This document shows, piece after piece, positions 1 through 9,578 of a DNA stretch of 64,000 nucleotides. Numbering within the stretch: position 1 is the first letter of the stretch; the number at the start of each line of letters is the position of its first letter. Origin of the DNA: Hymenobacter busanensis (GTDB taxonomy: Bacteria > Bacteroidota > Bacteroidia > Cytophagales > Hymenobacteraceae); contig NZ_VTWU01000002.1 of the NCBI RefSeq assembly GCF_008727865.1, positions 248,001 through 312,000 on the forward strand, read 5' to 3'. The position numbers were made by a program, and so were the translations under genes. The notes under the pieces are model-generated. The model saw only the letters and a program-made list of their open reading frames with translations, was not told the origin of the DNA and made no database searches.

Positions 1-1
1 T

Positions 2-622
2 CATCATGTACTCGGGCTTTACTTGCTGGAACGCGGCCTCTATGCTTCGGCGGCGCCGCGCTTCCAACTAGCCCAGCAAACCGGCGACGTCTCGGCCTCC
101 TTGCCTCGTGCCTATGCTTTCGCCCTCAGTTCCCAGCCCGATTCGGCGCGGGCAGCGGCAAGCGTAGCGGCGGCTACGCCCGCGTTGGCGACGTCAGCAA
201 AACGTTTAGTTGACGCCTTGCCGCTCCAGGCAAAACCGGTACCGTTTCAGCCGCTTGCCGCCCAATTCCGGCAAGCGGCGGGGCTCCCGAAACGCGCTGC
301 CGAAAACCAGTACCGCCGGTTGGTCGAGGTTGACCCGTTCTCCGAAACCGGCATTGTGCAAGCCGCCGATTTCTTCGCCGGCCAAGGTCAATACCTAGCG
401 GCGTATGAGGCCCTGCGACGCGCCACGCAGTATAATCCCGAGTCTACGGCACTTCTGCAGCGGTTTGCCTTAGCCGCCGCCGACGCTGGTTTGGTTCAAT
501 ACGGCGACCAAACAGTAGCCAAATTGCGCCCATTGCTTCCAAGCGCGGAATATATTACCTTTCAGCGCCAATACGACAAGCGGCGCGCCGTCCACCGGGC
601 CGCCGCAGCACCCTGGGACTAA
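2..622 (+). CDS. 3' part of a TPR-like helical repeat protein (5' end outside window)
   Basis: The frame is open from the first bases of the window to a TAA at 620-622, so only the C-terminal ~206 residues are visible. A TTG at 23 could act as a start, but the open frame upstream makes a truncated gene more likely. The residues are alanine- and leucine-rich and helical, and the stretch around [14 protein letters not shown] looks like a tetratricopeptide unit, as in chain-length or assembly scaffold proteins. No catalytic motif or membrane segment is visible in this part. It lies 11 nt upstream of an ABC transporter ATPase on the same strand, so the two are probably cotranscribed. Function unknown; a TPR-like scaffold role is inference. 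Confidence 0.6.
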   Translation, partial: HHVLGLYLLERGLYASAAPRFQLAQQTGDVSASLPRAYAFALSSQPDSARAAASVAAATPALATSAKRLVDALPLQAKPVPFQPLAAQFRQAAGLPKRAAENQYRRLVEVDPFSETGIVQAADFFAGQGQYLAAYEALRRATQYNPESTALLQRFALAAADAGLVQYGDQTVAKLRPLLPSAEYITFQRQYDKRRAVHRAAAAPWD

Positions 623-633
623 AACCACGCGCC

Positions 634-1359
634 ATGCTGCCGCCTGTCATCGACACGTCCGAAATTTCCAAAATGTACCAGATGGGTACCGAGCGCATCC
701 ATGCGCTCCGTTCCATCACCATTCGCATTCAGCGAGGGGAGTACGTCGCCTTCATGGGCCCGTCGGGCTCGGGCAAATCCACGCTCATGAACATCGTGGG
801 CTGTCTGGACACCCCCACATCGGGGTCCTACGTGCTCAACGGCAAAGACGTCAGTCGCATGACCGACAACCAGCTGGCGGAGGTACGTAACCGCGAAATT
901 GGGTTCGTTTTCCAGACGTTTAACCTGCTACCTCGCGCCACCTCGCTCGATAACGTAGCCCTGCCGCTCATCTATGCCGGCTACAGCAAATCGGAGCGCG
1001 AAGAGCGGGCCATGGAGTCGTTGCGCTCGGTAGGCCTAGCCGACCGCGCCAAGCACAAGCCCAACGAACTGTCGGGCGGGCAGCGCCAGCGTGTGGCCAT
1101 TGCCCGTGCCTTGGTCAACGACCCGAGCATCATTCTAGCCGACGAACCGACCGGTAACCTCGACAGCAAGACCAGCTACGAAATCATGGACTTGTTTGAG
1201 GCGCTCTATGCCAAAGGCAACACCATCATCATGGTTACCCACGAAGACGATATTGCCCACTACGCCCACCGCATTGTGCGCCTGCGCGACGGGCTTGTGG
1301 AAAGCGACAACGTCAACGAAAACGTAGCCTCGCACCACGCCGCCATGCGCGGCGTATAG
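634..1359 (+). CDS. ABC transporter ATP-binding protein, MacB/LolD type
   Basis: Complete 241-residue nucleotide-binding subunit. Visible motifs are the Walker [10 protein letters not shown] (residues 42-50), the Q-loop glutamine (94), the signature LSGGQ (146-150), the Walker B IILADE (166-171) followed by PTGNLDS, and the H-loop VTHED (H203). The segment [10 protein letters not shown] is typical of the MacB/LolD/FtsE group, which works with permeases that do mechanotransmission or lipoprotein release rather than classic import. No permease gene lies next to it in the window; a partner may lie upstream of the window. A strong hairpin terminator follows at 1386. Family assignment is firm, substrate unknown. 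The C-terminal ~20 residues after the ATPase core look nonconserved. Confidence 0.92.
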   Translation: MLPPVIDTSEISKMYQMGTERIHALRSITIRIQRGEYVAFMGPSGSGKSTLMNIVGCLDTPTSGSYVLNGKDVSRMTDNQLAEVRNREIGFVFQTFNLLPRATSLDNVALPLIYAGYSKSEREERAMESLRSVGLADRAKHKPNELSGGQRQRVAIARALVNDPSIILADEPTGNLDSKTSYEIMDLFEALYAKGNTIIMVTHEDDIAHYAHRIVRLRDGLVESDNVNENVASHHAAMRGV

Positions 1360-1385
1360 CACCCGCTCTTTCTCCATTTCTTTTG

Positions 1386-1418
1386 ATGCCTCAACCCGGC
1401 CCGTTGAGGCATTATTTT
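1386..1418 (+). terminator. Rho-independent terminator after the ABC ATPase gene
   Basis: A 10-bp perfect stem (ATGCCTCAAC with GTTGAGGCAT) around a 7-nt loop is followed at once by TATTTTTT. It closes the transcription unit before the adenosyltransferase gene. Confidence 0.85.
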
Positions 1419-1439
1419 TTGCCTGTTACCTTCGAAGTC

Positions 1440-1455
1440 GCTAACGTTCGTTAGC
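1440..1455. promoter_or_regulatory. Perfect dyad upstream of the adenosyltransferase start
   Basis: GCTAACG-TT-CGTTAGC is a 7-bp perfect inverted repeat 24 nt upstream of the GTG start at 1480. It could be an operator or an mRNA hairpin. Nothing resembling a cobalamin riboswitch fits between the terminator at 1418 and the gene. Confidence 0.25.
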
Positions 1456-1479
1456 TTTCATTCTCTTTCACCTTCCGCT

Positions 1480-2028
1480 GTGAAAATTTATACCCGCACC
1501 GGCGACAAAGGCCTCACTTCCCTCATAGGCGGCACGCGCGTGCCCAAGTCGAGCTTGCGCATCGAAGCCTACGGCACCGTCGACGAGTTGAACTCCTGGA
1601 TTGGGCTGGTGCGCGACCAGGATGTGTGCGCTCTATACCGCCCCCTGCTGAAGCAGATTCAGGACCGCCTTTTCACCATCGGGGCCACGCTGGCCTCCGA
1701 CCCCGAACGAGCCCGCATGGCGCTGCCCGACTTGCACGATGCCGACGTGCTGGTACTGGAGCAGGAAATGGACCGCATGAATGATATTTTGCCCGAGTTG
1801 CGGCATTTTATTCTGCCCGGCGGGCACCCCTCGGTTTCCTACGCCCACGTCGCCCGTTGCGTGTGCCGCCGCGCCGAACGCCTCGCCATTTCCCTGCGCG
1901 AAGAATCCTTCGTGCCCGATTTAGTGGTAATGTACCTGAACCGCCTGTCGGATTACCTGTTTGTATTAGCCCGCCTGATGTGCCACGACCTCGGCAGCGA
2001 GGAAATTACCTGGCAACCGCGGGGCTAA
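1480..2028 (+). CDS. Cob(I)alamin adenosyltransferase, PduO type (ATR)
   Basis: Transfers the adenosyl group of ATP to cob(I)alamin, making adenosylcobalamin in the cytoplasm. The 182-residue length and the N-terminal signature YTRTGDKGLTSLIGG fit the PduO/MMAB family; the C-terminal helices carry CRRAERLAISL and LNRLSDYLFVLAR, which in the family form the ATP and cobalamin sites. The start is GTG: no ATG in frame precedes the conserved MKIYTRTGDKG. The likely client is methylmalonyl-CoA mutase, whose two subunits lie 40 kb downstream in this window; family members also load the corrinoid directly onto that mutase. It has its own space after a terminator and precedes ilvE by 92 nt. Confidence 0.93.
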   Translation: MKIYTRTGDKGLTSLIGGTRVPKSSLRIEAYGTVDELNSWIGLVRDQDVCALYRPLLKQIQDRLFTIGATLASDPERARMALPDLHDADVLVLEQEMDRMNDILPELRHFILPGGHPSVSYAHVARCVCRRAERLAISLREESFVPDLVVMYLNRLSDYLFVLARLMCHDLGSEEITWQPRG

Positions 2029-2120
2029 CGGAAGCGTTTCAGCCTTATTCCCCCTTTTAGGCTGTATCTTCCTTACCCCCTACCCACCTTTCCCCTCTCT
2101 CCATCTCCTTCTCGCTTGTC

Positions 2121-3185
2121 ATGACTGAAACTCTGACGATCAATATCCACCGTAGCCCGGTTTCCCGGCTGGGCGAACTGGATCCTGCGAACATTGAATT
2201 CGGCAAACTCTTTTCCGACCACATGTTTGCGGTCGATTTTGTAAACGGAGAGTGGCAGGAGCCTCAGATTGTTCCCTACGGCGACATGGCGGTGAGCCCC
2301 GCCAACTCGGCGCTGCATTACGGCCAAGCCATTTTTGAGGGCATGAAAGCTTACCGCACCGCCCAAGGCGGCGTGGCACTGTTTCGCCCGCTGGACAACC
2401 TGCTCCGCCTCAACGCCTCGGCCGAGCGCATGTGCATGCCCGCTCTACCCGAGGAACTCTTTATGCAGGGCCTCACCCAACTCGTTCGCCTCGATGCCGC
2501 CTGGGTGCCCGAAGCCGCCGATACCGCCCTCTACATCCGGCCCTTCATGTTCGCCACCGACGGTTTGTTGGGTGTGCGGCCCTCTGATACTTACCGCTTC
2601 ATGATCATCACCTGCCCGGTGGGTGCTTTCTACAACAAGCCCCTGCGGGTACGCTTTGAGGAGAAATACGTACGCTCCGCCGAAGGAGGCGCTGGTTACG
2701 CCAAGAATGCCGGCAACTACGGCGCCGCTATGTACCCTACCAAGTTGGCTCAGCAGCAAGGCTACAACCAACTCATCTGGACCGATGCTTCCGAGCACCG
2801 TTACGTAGAGGAATCGGGTACGATGAACGCCATTTTCGTCATCAACAACCGCATCATCACCCCGGCCCTCAGTTCCTCCATTCTCGACGGTATAACCCGC
2901 CGCAGCGTGTTGCAACTGGCCCGTGACTGGGGTATGCCCGTAGAGGAACGGAAAGTATCAACGCACGAAATTATCGAGGCCCTTCAAACAGGCACTCTGC
3001 AAGAGGCATTTGGCGTTGGAACGGCTGCTACCATTGCCCCTATTACTGCCATCGGCTACGAGGGCCACGATTACGAATTGGCCGCTGTAGATAACAGTGC
3101 TTTCTCGCGGCGGGCGGCGGCGGCGCTACAAGCTATTCGCACCGGCGAAGCCGAGGATTCTCACCGTTGGATGGTGGAGGTATAA
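2121..3185 (+). CDS. ilvE: Branched-chain amino acid aminotransferase
   Basis: PLP-dependent class IV aminotransferase of 354 residues that interconverts leucine, isoleucine and valine with their 2-oxo acids, using 2-oxoglutarate/glutamate. The length and sequence place it in the long eukaryote-like BCAT type II group rather than the ~300-residue short bacterial type. Visible features are HYGQAIFEGMKAYR (~67-79), the PLP lysine in YAKNAGNYG (K195), and the EESGTMNAIFVI loop that holds the cofactor phosphate side. A possible -7 box, TATCTTCC, lies about 50 nt upstream of the ATG. It stands alone between the adenosyltransferase and prfB and is followed by a GC-rich hairpin. Confidence 0.93.
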   Translation: MTETLTINIHRSPVSRLGELDPANIEFGKLFSDHMFAVDFVNGEWQEPQIVPYGDMAVSPANSALHYGQAIFEGMKAYRTAQGGVALFRPLDNLLRLNASAERMCMPALPEELFMQGLTQLVRLDAAWVPEAADTALYIRPFMFATDGLLGVRPSDTYRFMIITCPVGAFYNKPLRVRFEEKYVRSAEGGAGYAKNAGNYGAAMYPTKLAQQQGYNQLIWTDASEHRYVEESGTMNAIFVINNRIITPALSSSILDGITRRSVLQLARDWGMPVEERKVSTHEIIEALQTGTLQEAFGVGTAATIAPITAIGYEGHDYELAAVDNSAFSRRAAAALQAIRTGEAEDSHRWMVEV

Positions 3186-3208
3186 TCCTCTCCGCTAGCT
3201 GCTTCTCG

Positions 3209-3252
3209 TGCCGCCCGTTGTTTGCCCATAGCAAGTAGCGGGCGGCACTGCT
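3209..3252 (+). terminator. Hairpin after ilvE, weak U-tract
   Basis: GTGCCGCCCG (3209-3218) pairs perfectly with CGGGCGGCAC (3239-3248) around a 20-nt loop. The following TGCTTTC is a poor U-tract, so termination is plausible rather than certain. Confidence 0.45.
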
Positions 3253-3262
3253 TTCAACGGTG

Positions 3263-3270
3263 TACATTTA
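3263..3270 (+). promoter_or_regulatory. Candidate -7 box for prfB (TACATTTA)
   Basis: One mismatch from the Bacteroidota -7 element TAnnTTTG, about 72 nt upstream of the prfB ATG. No clear -33 TTTG at the usual spacing. Confidence 0.3.
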
Positions 3271-3341
3271 CTTTTCTGCTTGGCTGCCGCAGCTTGCTGC
3301 GGTGCGCTAAAGTTTCGTTTAACCCCGCTACCCTTTCGCTC

Positions 3342-4419
3342 ATGACATTGGAGCAAGTGAAAGACTTGAGGGGCCGTGTGGAGGCCCTGAGGAGGTATCT
3401 TTGACTACGATGCCCGCAAAGAACACGTACTGGCTGTAGAAGCTCAGAGCCAAGCGCCCGGTTTCTGGGATGATTCGCGACAAGCCGAACTCACCTTGAA
3501 GGAGCTCAAGTCGGTGAAAGTGTGGACCGACGACTACGAAGCTGCTGCCAAAGCAATGGACGACGTGGACGTGCTCTTCGACTTCTACAAGGAAGGCGAA
3601 GCCACCGAGCAGGAAATGCGCGCTGAATACGACCACGCGCTGCAAACCGTCGAACAATTGGAGTTCAAGCGCATGCTTTCCGACGAGGAAGACCAGTTGT
3701 CGGCTATCATCGACATCAATCCCGGCGCCGGCGGAACCGAAAGCCAGGACTGGGCCGAGATGCTGATGCGCATGTACATCATGTGGGGTGAAAAGCACGG
3801 CTTCAATGTGCGCCAAGTGAGCTATCAGCCGGGCGAAGGCGCTGGAATAAAATCTGCTTCTTTGGAAATTGAAGGTCAGTTTGCCTATGGGTACTTGAAA
3901 AGTGAAATCGGCGTGCACCGCCTAGTTCGCCTTTCCCCCTTCGATTCCAGTGGCCGCCGACACACGTCGTTTGCATCTGTCTTTGCCTATCCAGTAGTCG
4001 ATGACACCATCAAAATCGAGGTTAACCCCGGAGATATTGAATGGGACACATTTCGTGCGGGTGGAGCTGGCGGCCAAAACGTGAACAAAGTAGAAACAGC
4101 TGTGCGCCTGCGGCACAAGCCCTCTGGCATCGTTATCGAGTGCCAGATTGAACGGTCGCAGCTCATGAACAAAGAGCATGCGTTGCGCATGCTTCGTTCG
4201 CGTTTGTACCAGCAGGAATTAGACAAGCGCAATGCTGCTAAAGCCGAGGTAGAAGCTGGCAAAAAGCGGATTGATTTCGGCTCCCAGATTCGGAATTATG
4301 TACTGCACCCTTACAAGCTGGTGAAAGACCTTCGTACTGGCATTGAGCGCAGCGACGTGCAAAATGTGCTGGACGGAGATTTAGATCAATATATAAAAGG
4401 GTACCTTATGGAAAATTAA
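3342..4419 (+). CDS. prfB: Peptide chain release factor 2, with programmed +1 frameshift
   Basis: Reads UGA and UAA stop codons on the ribosome. The gene is in two frames: ATG at 3342 runs 20 codons to CTT followed by an in-frame TGA at 3402-3404; slipping +1 at CTT-TGA-C continues in the frame that ends at 4419, giving 358 residues. A Shine-Dalgarno-like AGGAGG sits just before TATCTTTGAC, the classical autoregulatory shift site of prfB. The product has the RF2 stop-recognition tripeptide SPF in [11 protein letters not shown] and the peptidyl-hydrolysis motif GGQ in [12 protein letters not shown]. When RF2 is scarce the internal UGA is read slowly and shifting rises, so the protein controls its own synthesis. 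An annotation that begins after 3404 would lose the N-terminus. Confidence 0.96.
3390..3405 (+). promoter_or_regulatory. prfB: prfB frameshift signal
   Basis: AGGAGG-TAT-CTT-TGA-C: an internal Shine-Dalgarno stretch three bases before the slippery CTT codon, an in-frame TGA, then C. This matches the well-known RF2 recoding site. Confidence 0.93.
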
Positions 4420-4777
4420 CTTCTTGAGCATCTATCTACTGAAGCCGGCCTTAAACGGGTATTAACAACAAAGGTTTCTCCAAATATTGCCTGCCTATTT
4501 ATTACACAATTGCTGTAATTATATACCCCTTTTATTATTATAAATAGCCTAGCTTTTTTGGAATTTTAGATCCAACTGCTTCTTTCAAAAAGTTTATTAT
4601 GCCAACACTTTTCTTGATATAATTTTACAAAAAAGCCTTATATTGACATAGCACCTGTTGGTATTCCAATACAGCTATGTCGAGTTGTTAAGTCCCTTTT
4701 TGCGGTTTCAAGTTGTAAATTCTATTATTGCTTACAGAACCTTCACTCACCATTCACTCACCAAACCCAAAATCCTC
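4420..4777. other. AT-rich intergenic region with a possible SusC promoter
   Basis: About 360 bp with no gene, much richer in A and T than its surroundings. No strong terminator is visible after prfB. A candidate promoter is TTG (4614-4616), 22 nt, then TATATTGA (4639-4646), a weak match to the Bacteroidota TTTG / TAnnTTTG pattern, leaving a leader of roughly 120 nt before the ATG at 4778. A frame reaches back to 4658 but would put about 40 extra residues before the signal peptide. Confidence 0.5.
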
Positions 4778-7700
4778 ATGAAGAAAACTTTATTTATGGC
4801 CGGCTTGCTCACCACTAGCCTGTTGCAACAGGCGGAGGCGCAAGTGCGGACCATAACCGGTCGGGTTACCGATGCGGAGACCAACACAGGATTGCCTGGT
4901 GTAACTGTACTCGTTAAAGGCACTCCTACCGGTACTTCCAGCAACTCGGAAGGTCAGTTTACGCTTGAAGTGCCTGCAAATGCTACCACCTTGGTATTTA
5001 GCTTTGTAGGCTACACCACCGTGGAGCGCCCCATCGGTAACGCCAGCACTATCGACGTGCGCTTGGCCACCGACACCAAGCAATTGGGCGAGGTAGTGGT
5101 AACGGCCCTGGGCCGTGAGGAAGAGAAAAAGTCTCTGGGCTACTCCGTACAGGATGTTAAGGGTGCCGATCTGACCCAAGCGCGCGAAACCAACGTGGTT
5201 AACTCGCTGCAGGGCAAAGTAGCCGGCGTGCAGATTTCGAACAGCTCGGGCCAGCCCGGCAGTTCGTCGCGTATCGTAATCCGCGGTGCCAAATCGGTTA
5301 CCGGCAGCAGCCAGCCGTTGTTCGTAATTGACGGTCAGCCGATCGACAACTCGAACTTCGCCAACAGCGGCCCCAACGGCGGTGTTGACTACGGAAACGC
5401 AGCCTCCGACATCAACCCCGACGACATCGAGAGCATGACGATCCTGAAAGGCGCTAACGCAGCGGCTTTGTACGGTTCGCGCGGTGCCAACGGTGTTATT
5501 GTCATTACCACGAAATCGGGCCGCAAAAACCGTGGCTTGGGTATTTCGATCAACAGCACCACGACGTTTGAAACGCCGCTGAAGCTGCCTGAGTACCAGA
5601 ACGAATACGGCCAAGGCAACGCGGGCGAATTCGAGTTTGTGGACGGCCAAGGCAGCGGTACCAACGACGGTGTGGATGAAAGCTGGGGTCCCAAACTGGA
5701 CGGCCGCCTGATTCCGCAGTTCAACTCGCCGGTAGTGAATGGCGTACGCCAGGCCACGCCGTGGGTAGCCCACCCCGACAACGTGAAGAACTTCTTCGAG
5801 ACGGGCCGTACGCTGACCAACAACGTGGCCCTGTCGGGCGGCAACGACAAATCGGGTATCCGGGTGTCGTACACCAACCTCGACCAGAAAGGCCTACTGC
5901 CCAATACGTTCCTGCGCCGCAACACGGTGAACGTAAACGGTGGCACCGACATTACCGACAAGTTCAAGGTTAGCACGAACATCAACTACTCGGAAACGCG
6001 TGGCCGCCGCCCGCAGCTGGGCTACAGCTCCCAGAACCCGATGCAGCAGTTCGTGTGGTTTGGCCGCCAGGTAGACATCAGCGAGCTGAAGAACTACAGC
6101 AAGCCGAACGACATCAGCGGTACCAAGTACAACTGGAACTACAACTACCACAACAACCCGTACTTCACGCTGTACGAAAACCAGAACAACGACCGTCGTG
6201 ACCGGGTAATTGGGAACCTGACCCTGACCTACTCGCCGGTGCAGTGGCTGACGTTGACGGCTCGTACGACCAACGACTTCTACAACCAGATCAACACCCG
6301 CCGCATCGGTCTGGACGACATCGAACAAACCATCAACGACGACTACACCGAAGACAAAATCTTCGTGTTGGAGCGTAACACCGAATTCCTGGCTACCATC
6401 AACCGTAACATCACGGAGGATATCAACCTGGACGTGCTGGTGGGCGCCAACCGTCGCGACAACCGCCAGGAGTACAGCTCCATTGCAGCTCCTGACTTGG
6501 CGGTTCCGGGCTTGTTCAACCTGAGCAACTCGTCGAAGCCGCTGGCATTCAACACGACGAGCAACAACAACACGGCCGTTTTGAACCCCATTTCAAAGCG
6601 CCGGGTGAACAGCTTGTACGGTTCGGCGAAAATCGGCTACCGCAACTTCGCGTTCTTGGGTGGTACGGTTCGTAACGACTGGTCCTCGACCTTGTCGCCC
6701 GACAACAACTCTTACTTCTACCCGTCTATCGACGGTAGCTTCGTAATCACGGAGGCCCTGGGCATCGAAAACTCGCCCTTGTCGTTTGCCAAAGTGCGTG
6801 CTGGCTACGCCGAAGTAGGTAACGATACCAACCCGTACAACCTGCGCAACTACTACCTGATCAACCAGCCGTACGGCGGCGACCCGGCAGTAACGGTAGG
6901 CAACACCCTGCTCAACCCCGACCTGAAGCCGGAGCGCACCAAGTCGCTGGAAGCTGGCGTGGAAGTTCGCTTCCTGCAAGACCGCATCGGTCTGGAACTG
7001 ACGGGCTACAAGACCAACTCTATCGACCAGATTCTGGCTGTGCCGGTTTCGGCTTCGACGGGTTACCTGGCTAAGAGCTTCAACGCGGGTAAAATCTCGA
7101 ACCGCGGTATCGAGGCTATCCTGAACGTTGCGCCCCTGGCAGCCGACAACCCCTTCCAGTGGAACCTGACGGCCAACTTCGCCGCCAACCGCAACCGCGT
7201 TGACGAGTTCGACAAAGAAGGTCAGATCAAGACGCTGGTTCTGGGTACCACCTGGAGCATGAACGTAGAAGCTCGTGTGAACGAAACCTACGGCGCGTTC
7301 TTCGGCAACGACTTCCTGCGCGTGAAAGAAGGTCAGTACGCTGGCCAGATCATTTACGACGAGGACGGCCTGCCCCAGAGCGACCCGACCCGCAAAGTGT
7401 TGGGTAACTACACGCCCGACTGGATTGGTGGCTTGAACAACGCCTTCAGCTACAAAGGCGTCAACTTCAGCTTCCTGATTGATACGCGTCAAGGTGGCGA
7501 CATCTTCTCGGTAACCAACCTGTGGGGTAACTACGCCGGCACGCTGGCTACGTCGCTGCCCGGCCGCGAAGGTGGGATTATTGGCGAAGGCGTGAAGGAA
7601 AATGCCGACGGCAGCTTCAGCCCGAACGACATCAAAGCCAACGCTGAAGACTACTACAAAGCTCGCTACATCAACAGCATCCACACCTCGAGCATCTTCG

Positions 7701-7945
7701 ATGCCTCGTTCGTGAAGCTGCGCGAAGTGAAGCTCGGCTACCAGCTGCCAAAATCCCTTGTTGAGAAAACTTTCTTGAAGGGCATTGGTGTTTCGGCAGT
7801 AGGTCGTAACCTGTGGATTATCCACTCGAATGCACCGAACATTGATCCGGAGTCGGCTTTCAACAACGGCAATGCGCAGGGCCTCGAGTTTGGTCAGATT
7901 CCCTCGACCCGTAGCTACGGTTTCAACATCAACCTGACTTTGTAA
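4778..7945 (+). CDS. SusC/RagA-type TonB-dependent outer-membrane transporter, pair 1
   Basis: A 1055-residue TonB-linked transporter that moves a ligand across the outer membrane with its SusD lipoprotein lid. From the N-terminus: signal peptide (MKKTLFMAGLLTTSLL, ending near AEAQ), a carboxypeptidase-D-like regulatory domain (VRTITGRVTDAETNTGLPGV, residues ~22-105), a TonB-box-like LGEVVVTALG, the plug with SSRIVIRGAKSV and ALYGSRGANGVIVITTKSG, then a ~750-residue barrel rich in aromatic and Asn residues with a terminal aromatic-ended strand (YGFNINLTL). The start at 4778 was chosen because it begins the signal peptide. The SusD partner starts 67 nt downstream. Ligand unknown: no enzyme gene in the locus points to a glycan. 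Confidence 0.93.
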   Translation: MKKTLFMAGLLTTSLLQQAEAQVRTITGRVTDAETNTGLPGVTVLVKGTPTGTSSNSEGQFTLEVPANATTLVFSFVGYTTVERPIGNASTIDVRLATDTKQLGEVVVTALGREEEKKSLGYSVQDVKGADLTQARETNVVNSLQGKVAGVQISNSSGQPGSSSRIVIRGAKSVTGSSQPLFVIDGQPIDNSNFANSGPNGGVDYGNAASDINPDDIESMTILKGANAAALYGSRGANGVIVITTKSGRKNRGLGISINSTTTFETPLKLPEYQNEYGQGNAGEFEFVDGQGSGTNDGVDESWGPKLDGRLIPQFNSPVVNGVRQATPWVAHPDNVKNFFETGRTLTNNVALSGGNDKSGIRVSYTNLDQKGLLPNTFLRRNTVNVNGGTDITDKFKVSTNINYSETRGRRPQLGYSSQNPMQQFVWFGRQVDISELKNYSKPNDISGTKYNWNYNYHNNPYFTLYENQNNDRRDRVIGNLTLTYSPVQWLTLTARTTNDFYNQINTRRIGLDDIEQTINDDYTEDKIFVLERNTEFLATINRNITEDINLDVLVGANRRDNRQEYSSIAAPDLAVPGLFNLSNSSKPLAFNTTSNNNTAVLNPISKRRVNSLYGSAKIGYRNFAFLGGTVRNDWSSTLSPDNNSYFYPSIDGSFVITEALGIENSPLSFAKVRAGYAEVGNDTNPYNLRNYYLINQPYGGDPAVTVGNTLLNPDLKPERTKSLEAGVEVRFLQDRIGLELTGYKTNSIDQILAVPVSASTGYLAKSFNAGKISNRGIEAILNVAPLAADNPFQWNLTANFAANRNRVDEFDKEGQIKTLVLGTTWSMNVEARVNETYGAFFGNDFLRVKEGQYAGQIIYDEDGLPQSDPTRKVLGNYTPDWIGGLNNAFSYKGVNFSFLIDTRQGGDIFSVTNLWGNYAGTLATSLPGREGGIIGEGVKENADGSFSPNDIKANAEDYYKARYINSIHTSSIFDASFVKLREVKLGYQLPKSLVEKTFLKGIGVSAVGRNLWIIHSNAPNIDPESAFNNGNAQGLEFGQIPSTRSYGFNINLTL

Positions 7946-8012
7946 TATGAAAACGGGTCGGCGTTTTTACCGGCGTCGACCTGCTTTCCTTCACACTTTG
8001 TTTCTTCCTACA

Positions 8013-9500
8013 ATGAGTGCTTTTAACTACCGCAAGCTTGCCTTCGCCTTGCCGCTCGTCCTCGGGCTGGCCTCGTGCGATAAGGGGTTTGAGGGGCTGA
8101 ACAAGAACCCCAACAACCCGGAAACGGCTAACCCCGCTTACGTTCTCACCAACGCCGAGCGCCAGAACATTTTCCGCCTGTTCGACGTGCCCGCCGCGCA
8201 GGACGGCTCGCAACTGATTGTGCAGCACTGGGCCAAGGTGCAGTACACCAACGAAGACCGTTACTCGTTCCGTCCGGCTTCCTACCAGAGCATCTGGGAT
8301 GGTTTCTACAGCCAGGGCCTGCAGGACTTCAACGACATCATCCGCCAGGGCAAGGCGCAGAACAACCCCAACTACCAGGCCGTCGGCATGATCATGCGGA
8401 CGTACTTCTTCTCGGTGCTCACCGACATCTACGGTGATATTCCGTACTCGGAAGCCGGTCGTTTGGCTGACAACATCATCACGCCCAAATACGACAAGCA
8501 GGAAGACATCTACACCGGCATGATTGCGGAGTTGAAAACGGCTAGTGCCTTGATCAACACGAGCGGTGCCGACATCAGTGGCGACGAAATCTACTTCGGC
8601 GACATGGCTGCGTGGAAAAAGTTTGCCAACTCGCTGCGCCTGCGCTTGGCCATGCGCATTGCCGACGCAAACTCGACCCTGTCGCAGTCTGCCGCAGCAG
8701 AAGCACTGGCCGCTGGTGTGTTTACCAGCAACGCCGACAACGCCCAGTTCAACTTCCTGCCCGCTTCGCCGAACAACAACCCGGTTAACGAAAACCGCAA
8801 GACCCGCGACGACCACCGCGTAAGCCGCACTTTGGTGCAGCGCTTGCTGAAGCTGAACGACCCGCGCATTGCCGTGTATGCCAACCACCCCGAGTGCGGT
8901 GATGCTAGCGCTCCGTACGGTGATTCGACGAACACCTACCGCGGTGTACGCAACGGCCTGACGAATGCTCAAGCCACCGGCCTGGGACCGTTCTGCGCTA
9001 CCTCGAAAGTAGGCGACTACTTCACCGCAGGTGATGCTCCGGGTGTGTTGATGACCTACGCCGAGGTGCTGTTCTTCAAAGCCGAAGCTCTTGCCCGCGG
9101 TACTTACGGCATTACGGGTGATGCTACCACCGAGTACAAGAACGCTATTACGGCTTCGATGGAGCAGTACGGCATTTCTGCCGCTGATATTGCCACCTAC
9201 TTGGCCCAGCCGGCAGTAAACGTGACCGTAACCGGCACCAACTTCAAGCAGGCCATCGGCGAGCAGAAGTGGATTGCACTGTTTGGCCAGGGCAACGAAG
9301 CGTGGTCGGAATACCGCCGCCTCGATTACCCGGTACTGCCCCTGCCCCGCAACCCCGTGGCAGCTGCTGGTGGCAAAATCCCGGTTCGTTTCCCTTACCC
9401 GGCCAACGAACAATCGGTTAACCAGGCCAGCTACGCTGCGGCTGTTGCCCGCCAAGGCGCCGACGGTTTGACCACCAAACTGTGGTGGGATAAAAACTAA
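8013..9500 (+). CDS. SusD-like lipoprotein (SusD-like_2 group), pair 1
   Basis: Surface lipoprotein of 495 residues that caps the SusC barrel and binds ligand. The lipobox LASC (Cys 22) follows a short signal peptide; the ATG at 8013 was preferred to an upstream in-frame ATG at 7947 because it gives a clean lipoprotein signal. The N-terminal half has the TPR-like helices of the family (IWDGFYSQGLQDFNDIIRQG, VGMIMRTYFFSVLTDIYGDIPYSEA), and the end carries ALFGQGNEAWSEYRRLDYP, a hallmark of SusD-like proteins of the SusD-like_2 kind. It follows the transporter and is closed by a strong terminator, so pair 1 is its own operon. Confidence 0.92.
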   Translation: MSAFNYRKLAFALPLVLGLASCDKGFEGLNKNPNNPETANPAYVLTNAERQNIFRLFDVPAAQDGSQLIVQHWAKVQYTNEDRYSFRPASYQSIWDGFYSQGLQDFNDIIRQGKAQNNPNYQAVGMIMRTYFFSVLTDIYGDIPYSEAGRLADNIITPKYDKQEDIYTGMIAELKTASALINTSGADISGDEIYFGDMAAWKKFANSLRLRLAMRIADANSTLSQSAAAEALAAGVFTSNADNAQFNFLPASPNNNPVNENRKTRDDHRVSRTLVQRLLKLNDPRIAVYANHPECGDASAPYGDSTNTYRGVRNGLTNAQATGLGPFCATSKVGDYFTAGDAPGVLMTYAEVLFFKAEALARGTYGITGDATTEYKNAITASMEQYGISAADIATYLAQPAVNVTVTGTNFKQAIGEQKWIALFGQGNEAWSEYRRLDYPVLPLPRNPVAAAGGKIPVRFPYPANEQSVNQASYAAAVARQGADGLTTKLWWDKN

Positions 9501-9522
9501 GGTTCAACTTGGTTAAGCTTTA

Positions 9523-9556
9523 AAAGCCCCTCGGCGTTTGCCGAGGGGCTTTTTTA
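9523..9556 (+). terminator. Rho-independent terminator after pair 1
   Basis: AGCCCCTCGG pairs with CCGAGGGGCT (10 bp) around a short loop, followed by TTTTT. It lies only 22 nt before the next ATG. Confidence 0.9.
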
Positions 9557-9578
9557 TTCCCCAACGGAACCGGAAATC

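Noticed and set aside
1360..1479. Cobalamin riboswitch before the adenosyltransferase
   Set aside because: The gap is too short after the terminator, and no B12-box-like sequence is seen.
4658..4777. N-terminal extension of the first SusC
   Set aside because: Lies in AT-rich promoter-like DNA and would put 40 residues before a textbook signal peptide at 4778.
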